Assembly: GCF_029542785.1 (NCBI RefSeq)
Contig: NC_083374.1
Location: 372,001 to 436,000 of the forward strand
Length of the DNA stretch: 64,000 nt
Source of the DNA: Malassezia japonica
Taxonomy: Eukaryota > Basidiomycota > Malasseziomycetes > Malasseziales > Malasseziaceae
Direction of reading: 5' to 3'
The translations under genes were made by a program, and so were the position numbers. How positions within the stretch are numbered: the stretch's first letter is position 1; the number at the start of each line of letters is the position of its first letter. Positions 39,758 to 48,814 of the stretch are shown one piece after another. A model generated the notes under the pieces. The model made no database searches. It saw only the letters and a list, made by a program, of their open reading frames with translations, and was not told the origin of the DNA.

Positions 39758-41761
39758 ATGGCGCAGCGCTACAACGCTGTCCCTACGACCCCTATGGGTG
39801 CTCGGGACAAGTACATGCCCGACACCAGCATTGACTCCCCCTCCTCCCCACCCTCGGGCCGTCGTGCCCTTCGTACGCGTGACGAAAGCTCCCCAGAGCC
39901 TTCGCGCCCCGCTATTCCCCCTACTGCAGTGAGCAACACTACGCCGTCTCGCCCGCGCCCTCGTAGTGGCTCGATGACTGGCTCTGATATGAGTGGGCCC
40001 GTGCTTACCCCCACGTTAAAAGGCGCCCCTCTCCTTGAATCCGGTGCCAACAAAAGACGCCCATTCAGTGTGCGTCACAGCGCAGTGCCGCGTAAAGGAA
40101 CTGTCAGTCTTCATCCGATGCAGGCTGAGCCTGATGACTACCTACACATTCCTGACAAGAACCCGAACGCTCGTTCCAGGCGGCCTACGTGGCGTGGCGT
40201 GATAAACGTGTTTACGTTGGTCATTATTGCCTGCGCTTTGATTATGTTGTTTGCTGGATATCCCATCATTGCGAATATCGACAAGCTCTATGGTCGTACC
40301 AATGTAAATGGCAAGCAACAAGTCGAAGAAAACGTCGATCAGCTACCTGTCCGCCATTTGATTGACACTGACACACCTGCGGAGGCAAAGACACGTACCA
40401 GTGAAACCTCCAATGCCAAGTACGAGCTTGTCTTTTCCGACGAGTTTAACCTTCCGGGACGTACCTTCTGGCCTGGTGACGATCCTTTCTGGGAGGCAGG
40501 CAACTTTTGGTACGGTGCTACGTTCGACTATGAATGGTACACACCCGAGGCTATTGTTACGGCGCATGATCCATTGATTAACAGTGGTGTCCTTCAGATC
40601 ACACTTGAAGAAGAGATCGAACATGGCCAGTTTTTCCGATCTGGTATGCTCCAGTCGTGGAACAAGTTTTGTTTCCAAGGTGGTTACATTGAGACTTCTG
40701 TCCTGTTCCCTGGTGAATCAATGACGCAGGGATACTGGCCGGGCTTCTGGCTGATGGGCAATCTTGGTCGCCCTGGTTTCCCTGCGTCCAATGACGGCAT
40801 GTGGCCATACGTGTACGAAGAGTGTGATGTCGGTATTATGCCGAATCAGACTGAGGAGGGTGGCAAAAGCCCTTCTTCGGCACTCAAGGGCAGTACCGAC
40901 AATAAGCAGATCTCAGTCCTGCCCGGAATGCGCCTCCCTTCATGTACTTGCCCTGGTGAAGATCATCCCGGTCCGAAGAATAATGTGGCTCGCATGGCTC
41001 CTGAAGTCGATATTCTCGAGCTGCAAGTCATGGTTGACGATGAGGGATCATTTGCTTCGCAGTCGTACCAAGTGGCACCTTTTGACTACAAGTACAATTG
41101 GGATCGGAATGAAAGCGCGTACGAAATTTACAATGACAGGCATTCGGCTTCGCAAAAGAACTCCTGGAAAGGAAGCAACCTCCAAGAGGCTATGTCGGTT
41201 GTTAACAGAGTTCCTGCAACGGCATTTGAAAATGCCAGCAAGCCGGAGTATACCAAGATTGGCGTGGAATATGTTCCCGACTTTGACAATTCCGGTGAAG
41301 GTTATATCACCTGGTATATTAATGGCACTCGCTCGTGGACTCTCCGGCCCGGCGCGCTTTCGCCTGACAGTACAACAGGCATTGGAAAGCGTATTTTCCC
41401 CAAGGAGCCCATGTCAATCATTATGAATTTGGGCATTGCAGATGGTTTCCAACAAGTCCGTACGTATCACTGGTATGGCCTATCTCACACTAGACTTCGA
41501 CGGCGATTTGAAGGTCTATTTCCCTGCTACGATGAAGTTTGACTATATTGTACGTTTCCATTACTCACCAAGCGCGTCTACCAGCCTGAAGGCACGCCTG
41601 ACAAGCGCAGGTCGTGCGATCCCCCTGACTACCCTACCAAAGCATACATTGATCGCCACCAAGACTTGTATTACAACAACAATCTGACACGATACTGGAA
41701 CGGCTCGACGCACGGCAAGCAAAACGTCTGGCCCAAGAATAAGTACAAGGACGGGTGCTGA
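39758..41761 (+). CDS. KRE6/SKN1-family beta-1,6-glucan synthesis protein, copy B, three exons
   Basis: 648 aa. Exons 39758-41459, 41494-41549 (56 nt) and 41573-41761 (189 nt); introns of 34 and 23 nt. The N-tail begins MAQRYNAVPTTPMGARDKY; the membrane segment is near 148-170 (INVFTLVIIACALIMLFAG). The GH16 catalytic motif reads EVDILE near residue 416; the C-terminus is DYIRVYQPEGTP to WPKNKYKDGC. Nearly identical to copy C over long stretches, for example YPIIANIDKLYGRTNVNGKQ. The frame extends upstream only to a TTG. Confidence 0.94.
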
Positions 41762-41914
41762 GTCACTTAGTCAGCAAGCTCGGACGACCGGGCTGTGTGC
41801 GATGCGCCAATCAGGGGTTGGGCCTCCACACGCAACACGCCGTGTCGGCGCGGTGCGGCGCGTCTCCGCTCTGCAACAAACACTGGAGCTGAAAGCGGAA
41901 GTTTGCCAGGCGCC

Positions 41915-43925
41915 ATGGCAAAGCGTTACAGAGCCGTTCCTACTACCCCTCTGGGTGCGCGGGAGAAGCATTTGCCAGACACCAGTATTGACTCTCCTTC
42001 TTCGCCCATGTCTGGCCGCCGTGCCCTTCGTGCGCATGAAGAGGACTCGCCTGACTCGCTGCGCCCCGCCATCCCCCCCACGGCGGTGAGCAATGCGACG
42101 CCGACGCGCCAGCGTCCCCGCAGCGGACTTGTGCTGGATATTTCGGATCGCTCCACTGCGACTGGGCATAGCATGACACCCACGGCGAACGGCGTTCCGC
42201 TCGTGGAGGCGAGCAGTAGCCGCAAGCGTCCATACAGCGTGCGTCACAGTGCTGTGCCCCGAAAAGGTACAGTGGTACTCCACCCAATGCAGGCAGAGCC
42301 AGACGACTATTTACATATCCCTGATAAGAACCCAAACGCGCGGTCCAGGCATCCGACGTGGCGTGGCTGTATCAACGTATTGACCCTGCTTTTGATTGCC
42401 TGTGCACTGATCATGCTGTTTGCTGGATACCCGATCATTGCGAATATCGACAAGCTCTATGGGCGCACCAATGTCAATGGAAAGCAGCAAGTCAAAGCGG
42501 ATGTGCAGCAGCTGCCTGTCCGCCAGTTGATTGACACTGACACGCCTACGGAGGCAAAGACACGTACCAGTGAAACCTCCAATGCCAAGTACGAGCTTGT
42601 TTTTTCCGATGAGTTCAACCAAGCCGGACGTACCTTTTGGCCTGGTGACGATCCTTTCTGGGAGGCAGGCAACTTTTGGTACGGCGCCACGTTTGATTAT
42701 GAGTGGTACACTCCAGAGGCCATTGTCACTACCACTGAGCCGAAGAGCGGTGCTGGTGTACTGGAGATCACGCTTGACCAAGAGATTGAGCATGGCCAGT
42801 TCTTCCGCTCGGGTATGCTTCAGTCGTGGAACAAGTTTTGCTTCCAGGGTGGATATATCGAGACGAGGGTTATGTTCCCTGGTGGACCGCTCACCAAGGG
42901 CTACTGGCCCGGTTTCTGGCTGATGGGCAACCTCGGCCGCCCTGGCTTCCCTGCGTCTAACGACGGTATGTGGCCGTACGTGTACGAAGAGTGTGACGTG
43001 GGCATCATGCCAAACCAAACCGAACAAGGTGGCAAGAGTCCTCAGGGCGCGGTGAACGGTGGCAATAACAACCAACGTATCTCGATTTTGCCTGGAATGC
43101 GCTTGTCGTCGTGCACTTGCCCCGGTGAAGACCACCCTGGACCGAGCAACAAGGTTGCTCGTATGGCTCCCGAGATTGATATTTTGGAATTGCAAGTCGA
43201 CGTGAATAAGGGGGGATCGTACGCTTCCCAGTCCTTCCAGATGGCGCCCTTTGACTACAAATACGACTGGAACGCGAACAAATCGTCGTACCACATATTT
43301 AACTCAAAGATCACGGATGAGAATACGTACAAGGGTGGCAACCTGCAAGAGGCCGTGTCTTGTGTGACCAGGGTGCCCGATGAAGCCTTTGAAGAGGCCG
43401 AAGCGGCCACGTTCACCACAATGGGAATGGAATACGTGCCCGACTTTGACAACACGGGACAAGGTTACATCACCTTCTATGTCAATGGAACGCGCTCGTG
43501 GACTATTCTCTCGGGTGTGTTGGACCCGGATGGTCCGACCGACATTGGCAACCGTATCTTCCCCAAGGAGCCGATGTCGATTATTATGAATCTGGGTATT
43601 GCCGATGGTTTCCAGCAAGTCAGTAAGTATCTCGCCCGTGTCCCTACTTACATTTAGGTTGGAGCGGCAAGAACAAGGTGGATTTCCCTGCCAAGATGAG
43701 GTTTGACTATGTGGTACGTGATGCATTCTTACCCAGCGCGTCTACCAGCCGCAAGGCACGGATCCCAGCCGCATGTCGTGTGATCCCCCGGACTACCCTA
43801 CCAAGGACTATATTAACCGCCACAAAGACCTCTATTACAACAACAATCTCACCTATTACACCAACGGATCTGTGAATAACAAGCAGAACACCTGGCCCAT
43901 GAACAAGATGACGGGCGGGTGTTAG
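41915..43925 (+). CDS. KRE6/SKN1-family beta-1,6-glucan synthesis protein, copy C, three exons
   Basis: 650 aa. Exons 41915-43622, 43658-43713 (56 nt) and 43737-43925 (189 nt); introns of 35 and 23 nt. Starts MAKRYRAVPTTPLGAREKH, parallel to copy B. The membrane segment includes INVLTLLLIACALIMLFAG. GH16 catalytic motif EIDILE near residue 420; ends WPMNKMTGGC. Exon 2 and 3 lengths are identical in all three copies. GC has returned toward the window average by this copy. 153 bp separate it from copy B. Confidence 0.94.
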
Positions 43926-44029
43926 GTTGATAGCTTTAGTAAGCGAAATGTGTTCTCCCCACAGCGCCGGGGTTCTACGTGCGAGTTTGACTTGGGGAAA
44001 TACCCAGTTCGCGCTCTGCTGGTGCGACC

Positions 44030-45175
44030 ATGTCGCGTGGTAATCCCAGCCATAATCTACACAATGCTTTCCCTGGTACATCAGGGCGTCCTGCATATGA
44101 ACCGAACCTCCCAGCGCCGGCGCTGGAGAAATTGCGGATGCATTGGACGTCGCACATGGACCAGTACGACATTCTCTCCCATCCGCAGGACCAGTCGCCG
44201 CTGCCCTATCTAATCTCTTCACAACCTACGAATGATCCGTTGCCTCTACGGCGATCGCCTCCGCGGCCAAGGCCCGATCCACTGGCGGCATCTTTGTTGC
44301 CGCCGACCGAACCACGTTCGGCGCAGCACCAATGGAACACGGGGGTGCCAGCGTACGGCAAGGACCCCAGCTGGCGCTCCCAGCAAATCTCCTTCTTACA
44401 TGCAGAGCAGAAACGTCTCGCTGGGCAATCTGAGCCACCCGTCATGTCGGACGACTATGCTACTTCCAGTGGACGTTCCGTGCAGCATCCGCAAATAGAG
44501 CAACCCCCACGCTTGACGCAGTATGCCACCCGGGATGACATGCAACGCAATTTATCCGACAACCGAATGCGAAAATCCAAAACGGATCGTCAAGAGAGGC
44601 GTGGCAGAGCGAGCCAGGAGCACAGTATACCAGGTCAAGACGTGCTCGGGCCAGATGCACTTCCCAATATGGACCGCGCCGTGGTCGCACAGCGAATCCC
44701 TGTCGCATTACAGCGCTATTTTGAGCCGCCCAGCACAAAGCATCAGCCGCATCTGGATGTTTTACGCGAACGAAAGAAGACATTAGAGCACAAAGTTGCG
44801 CTCGGCCACCCCGAGGCGCTTGCCGAGATCCAAGAAGCGCGCGCCGCCAAGCGACGGACAGTTGCGCAGGGCCTGCTTACTCCTGAGGAAAAGAAGGCGA
44901 ACCACATTGCCTCGGAGCAAAAACGCCGCGCGAATATTCGCAAAGGCTACGACATGCTGTGTGATGCACTACCTTCTCTGCGCAAACGCCATGAGGATGG
45001 CGACGTGGACCAGGCACAAGACGGCGAGGGCCGTTCCAACGCCTACAGCGAGCTGACGATCTTGGAAGAGGCGACAGAGATTTTGGAGCAGCGCCTCCGC
45101 GAGCACCACGAACTCCTCTTACGCAAAGCACAACTACAGTCCCATATCGCAGGAACGTACAATGTTCCTATGTAG
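44030..45175 (+). CDS. bHLH transcription factor (INO4/CBF1-like class)
   Basis: 381 aa nuclear regulator. The first ~280 residues are Pro/Gln/Arg-rich without a recognised domain. The bHLH lies at about 285-360: KKANHIASEQKRRANIRKGY (basic region and helix 1), a Gln/Asp/Gly loop, then YSELTILEEATEILEQRLREH (helix 2). The basic region has His5, Glu9 and Arg13, the class B set that reads CACGTG (family knowledge). No leucine zipper is obvious after helix 2. The target pathway is not deducible. Its last 8 bases overlap the 3' end of the convergent MCY1-like gene. Intronless. Confidence 0.85.
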   Translation: MSRGNPSHNLHNAFPGTSGRPAYEPNLPAPALEKLRMHWTSHMDQYDILSHPQDQSPLPYLISSQPTNDPLPLRRSPPRPRPDPLAASLLPPTEPRSAQHQWNTGVPAYGKDPSWRSQQISFLHAEQKRLAGQSEPPVMSDDYATSSGRSVQHPQIEQPPRLTQYATRDDMQRNLSDNRMRKSKTDRQERRGRASQEHSIPGQDVLGPDALPNMDRAVVAQRIPVALQRYFEPPSTKHQPHLDVLRERKKTLEHKVALGHPEALAEIQEARAAKRRTVAQGLLTPEEKKANHIASEQKRRANIRKGYDMLCDALPSLRKRHEDGDVDQAQDGEGRSNAYSELTILEEATEILEQRLREHHELLLRKAQLQSHIAGTYNVPM

Positions 45176-46687
45176 ACGAAGACCGTAAAATATCAGAGAT
45201 GTCATCGGATACGTGGAATCCCCGCTTCTCCATCGCCTCGTCATTTTGGAACTTGGACAGGTGTCGTGATCCCGAGTCAGCAAGGATGGTCACGACAACC
45301 GGCCGTGTGCGGTCCTCAATAGCGACCTCGTCGTGCGTCGGCTGCTGCGTTCCAGCACGCCACGTAGCAGCATCGCTAGGGGGCGTGCGCTGCGCCTTGA
45401 GTTTCAATGCGACGCGTACAGCTGCCACACAGTGTACTGCCGACGAGGAGCCCAAGAAGAGACCATCATGCGCAGCAATGTACCGCGACATGCGGAGTGC
45501 TTCCTCGTCAGTAACACGCACAGCATCGTCAATGTATGGCAGGCCGAGCTCAAGATTGTGCGTAAGGCGGTTGAGGCCAATGCCTTCCACGACCGTATCG
45601 ACTTGGTGTCGTCGCCGGGTACCTTCTGCTTCGGTAGAACTGTACAGCACGCCGTATTTGACGCGGTTGTACACGCCCGAGCCCAGGGGATCCGCCGCAA
45701 CGATCAGCGGCTCTTGATCGCTGTCCTGTTCGCGCGCAGTCCGCTTGATATAGGCCGCGACGCCCGCCAAGGTGCCTCCGGTGCCGGCACCCGATACGAA
45801 CGCATCGAGGTTGCCGCCCGTCTGCTCCCAAATTTCGGGTCCAGTGTGGTGGTAATGCGCCCAGAAATTCGCCTCGGTCTCGAATTGGTCCGCGAAAAAG
45901 GCCCGTGCATAGGGCTCATTGTCGTCCGGCTGCCACGCCAGAGCACGCGCACGCGCTTCGTTGACAAACTAGGTAAGCAAAGTAAACGTACGTGACGCGG
46001 ATCCACGATGCCGCGCGGGCGGACCATTTCCACCTTGGCCCCCAAACGGCGAAGGAGCTGCGCTTTTTCTTCCGCAACATCATCTGGAACGATCTGTGTG
46101 AGAGGAATTACGTACAATGCAGCAATTGTACCCCTTGGCCTTTGCAAGGGTTGCAATAGAGATGCCTGTCGAGCCGACGGTTCCCTCAAAGATCCACGAG
46201 CCGACATTCGGTACTAGCTCGCCATTCTCTTCCGCCTGGGTGATGATTTCCAAGGCCACACGGTCCTTTGGGCTGCCTCCCGGGTTCAGGAACTCGGCCT
46301 TGCCGAGAATTTCGCAGCCAGTCAATTCCGACAAGCTGTTAATTCGCATGAGGGGCGTGTTGCCTGTGTGAGTGCGCAATGCGTACCGATCATGCCGGCG
46401 ATACCCGAAACGACCTTTCCGCTCCTGCGAATCTCGACCGGTTGAAACTCTTCATCTTTCAGCGTGTCGACACGGTGTGCGCCCCATCGCTTCGGCAAGC
46501 GGGGATTCCAAATCGTATTCAATAGTGTTTTGTGCAATTTTGCAAACGCCAAAGAGCCCAGCCCCACAATCAAACCGGTCACAAATCCAAAGGTAAAGAT
46601 ACCACGGCGGTTTTGCCGCAGCCCTACCAAAAAGTGGTCGAGCCAGGCGGACATGTTGGCCCCCAGCAACCCGTGCGCGGCACGCAT
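45168..46687 (-). CDS. MCY1: Membrane-anchored cysteine synthase-like PLP enzyme (MCY1/YGR012W-like), four exons
   Basis: 483 aa. Exons 46387-46687, 46116-46363, 45992-46093 and 45168-45968; introns of 23, 22 and 23 nt. The N-terminus has one hydrophobic segment (FTFGFVTGLIVGLGSLAFA), matching yeast Mcy1 at the outer mitochondrial membrane. The PLP core shows GMIGNTPLMRIN, the Schiff-base lysine in NPGGSPKDRVAL, EGTVGSTGISIA, GAGTGGTLAGVAAY and EGTRRRHQVDTVVEGIG. ATG 46687 is the first in-frame Met; 46654 (MSAWLDHF) is an alternative. An EGT/VGSTG substrate loop supports the cysteine synthase fold; catalysis is inferred. Confidence 0.92.
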
Positions 46688-46737
46688 CAGACCCTGAACC
46701 CCGATCTGTGGAGGATCGGGCAAAAGGATACTCGGCG

Positions 46738-46744
46738 AAAAAAA
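46738..46744 (-). terminator. RNA polymerase III oligo-T terminator of tRNA-Glu
   Basis: Seven Ts on the transcribed sense strand, starting 5 nt after the tRNA 3' end. Confidence 0.85.
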
Positions 46745-46748
46745 GGTG

Positions 46749-46840
46749 TTCCCAATCCGGGAGTCGAACCCGGGTCTTGTCGGCGCTTCACAGTCGAAAC
46801 TTATGAGAGCGACATATACTAACCGTTGTACTAACTAGGA
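46749..46840 (-). tRNA. tRNA-Glu(CUC) with a 20-nt intron
   Basis: A full cloverleaf can be drawn. The acceptor TCCTAGT pairs with ATTGGGA (two G-T wobbles). The D stem is GTAC/GTAT, the anticodon stem TGTCG/CGACA, and the T arm CCGGG-TTCGACT-CCCGG. The discriminator is A. The anticodon CTC is at 46807-46805; the intron at 46784-46803 sits at the canonical 37/38 position. Mature length 72 nt before CCA. The internal B box GGGTTCGACTCC is intact. It lies 61 bp upstream of the MCY1-like ATG on the same strand. Confidence 0.95.
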
Positions 46841-47068
46841 GAACTGGTTGTAAGAGTGTTGCTGTATGTACATTATATAGCATCATCACCGAAACGACCT
46901 TGGCGCAGCGGCACTCGTCCTGTCACGACCGCTGCTGCTCTCTACGCTTTTCGCAGGCTTCTCGGCGCAATATACGTCCCACCAGCACCCGTCCCGTTCC
47001 ACTTCATCCCTACGCCCAGTTGCGGTGGCCTTTGTCAATGACACCCTAAATGGTCAATTTTGGCTAAA

Positions 47069-48752
47069 TTACGTACATACCTGGACCCATTCCTTGGTCG
47101 CCGTTGGCACGAGCGTCGACTCCACCAAATCTTCAAGACGGTGCAGCGCTTTTTCCAAGAGTGTCGTCATGCCTTGCCCCTTGTTCCTCGAAGCATCGTC
47201 CGGCGAGCACGCGTGCAAATCGCCATGAAGCAAGTCTGAATCCCAGCTAGGGCCCACCAGCAAGAGCAAAGCACACGCAGCCTCGAGTTCGTGAAGCGGC
47301 ACTTGGATCCAAGGCCGTGGCCGCACGATGAGCGCATCGAGCCAGCTCGCGACGCACGCCTTGTCCACCACGACGTCTGCACGAAAGAGCTCGCCCGTAA
47401 AGCGTGCAGCATCCAGCACGGCCGTGCCATTCAGACGCGAGGCAGGCCGCTTGCTGTCTGCCGGCAGCCCCGGCACCTGCAGCGCACCCGACGTCGGAGC
47501 AACGTGCCGCATGGCCGTGTGCGCCTCGTACAGCTTGATACGCAGTGCCTGGACAAAGATGCGGCGCAGAGCCGTCGACGTGTACGCCCAACCCCGCTCC
47601 TCGTCCGGAAGGCGGAGCGTGATCGAGCGTAGCGGGAGCTGGCGCGTTTCGTTGCGTGCCTCTTCATCCTCCCACTTGGCGAGGAGATTGAGCCACTCTG
47701 CGCAGAACTGTGCGAGGAGGTGCGGGCGCGAGTAGGTGCGCAAAGAGTCGCTGTGTCAGCCATGCAACGTACTGAGCCACCATGTACCACAGCGTCTGCA
47801 CCAGGTGCATCGCGATCTTTTCGGCCGTCTCAGCGCCGAGCACTGCCGAAATCTGCTGTGCCCATGCCGCATGGGCGGCACCAGAGGCACCTGTGGCGTC
47901 AAGAGACTCGCGCGCAAGCGATGCAAGCCGAAAACTCGGCGGACTGCATGCGTACTCGGTCGAGGTTGACGGCCTCCACGCACGCGTCACGATGCTCATG
48001 ACCTTGCCTGCGGACTGGCGAGCAAGACGTACAGCGAGATGTGGATGGTGCACGAGCACCGCGTCGCGTGTCGGCGCTCCGGTGAGGCTTGCAAAAGCCA
48101 GGTCGAGCTGCCACTGGAGCTGTTCGAGCGCCGCCTGATCGCGTGTGAGCAGCGTGCTTGCAAACGCAAACTGCCACTCGTGTCGGATAGGAATGCGGCG
48201 CATTGCGCGGCACCCCCGCGTGCTTTTGGCAATGACCGCTTCGATGTCTGCTGCCGGGGGCGAGACGAGGATCGACGGGGGAACCAGCGCCTCTGCCGCT
48301 GTCACGCCATGCTCGCCCGGTCGCCACATCCCCCCCGGCGAGCGAGGCGGTGTGCGTCCCTGGAGGCGCGAGCGCGCTGCGAGCAAGCGAAACGGCGAGA
48401 GGGCCGAAGGCGAGCGCGGTCCCAGCGTCATTTCGCGCGGTGCGATGCGGCGGCGTGGGATCGGCCGTTTCGGCGTCGTGACGCCTGTCCTCGGCTCTGT
48501 GCGTGGGCGCTTGGCGGCCGGTGCGTGCGCGGGCGTCGGCGAGCTATCTACGTCCTGCTCGGAGCACGGCCGCTTGGTCGGCTGTGGCGTCGCGTCGTGA
48601 CACGACGAGCTGGACTGGACGACGAGCAGGTCGCTGCTGCTCGACGACACGTGTGTCTCGCGTGCCGTCTTGCGTACATGCACCGATTGGAAGCGGACAC
48701 GGCGTACTTCGAGCGGGCGGAGCGCTTGGCGTGCCAGGTGGCGTTCGACCAT
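47069..48752 (-). CDS. Unrecognised protein with basic disordered N-terminus and helical C-terminus, at least two exons
   Basis: I do not recognise this gene. Exons 47773-48752 and 47069-47750 around a 22-nt intron (GTACGT, CTGAC) give 553 aa. Residues 1-160 are Ser/Pro/Arg-rich with KRP and PRRR basic clusters that could act as nuclear signals. The rest is mostly predicted helix, for example WQLDLAFASLTGAP and AQFCAEWLNLLAKWEDEEA. A further 35-nt intron (47046-47080, GTATGT donor, TTGAC branch) would replace the last three residues with an exon at 47010-47045 ending at a TAG, for 561 aa; I cannot choose. ATG 48752; the longer frame begins at a TTG. Confidence 0.65.
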
Positions 48753-48807
48753 GATGGACCACAGCAGCAATCAGGAGGCGACACACGATGAGGACGAGAC
48801 ACGACTT

Positions 48808-48813
48808 CACGTG
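48808..48813. promoter_or_regulatory. CACGTG palindrome upstream of the unrecognised gene
   Basis: TTCACGTGG in the 62-bp gap between two same-strand genes, 56 bp upstream of ATG 48752 and immediately after the TRS120 stop. Confidence 0.5.
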
Positions 48814-48814
48814 G

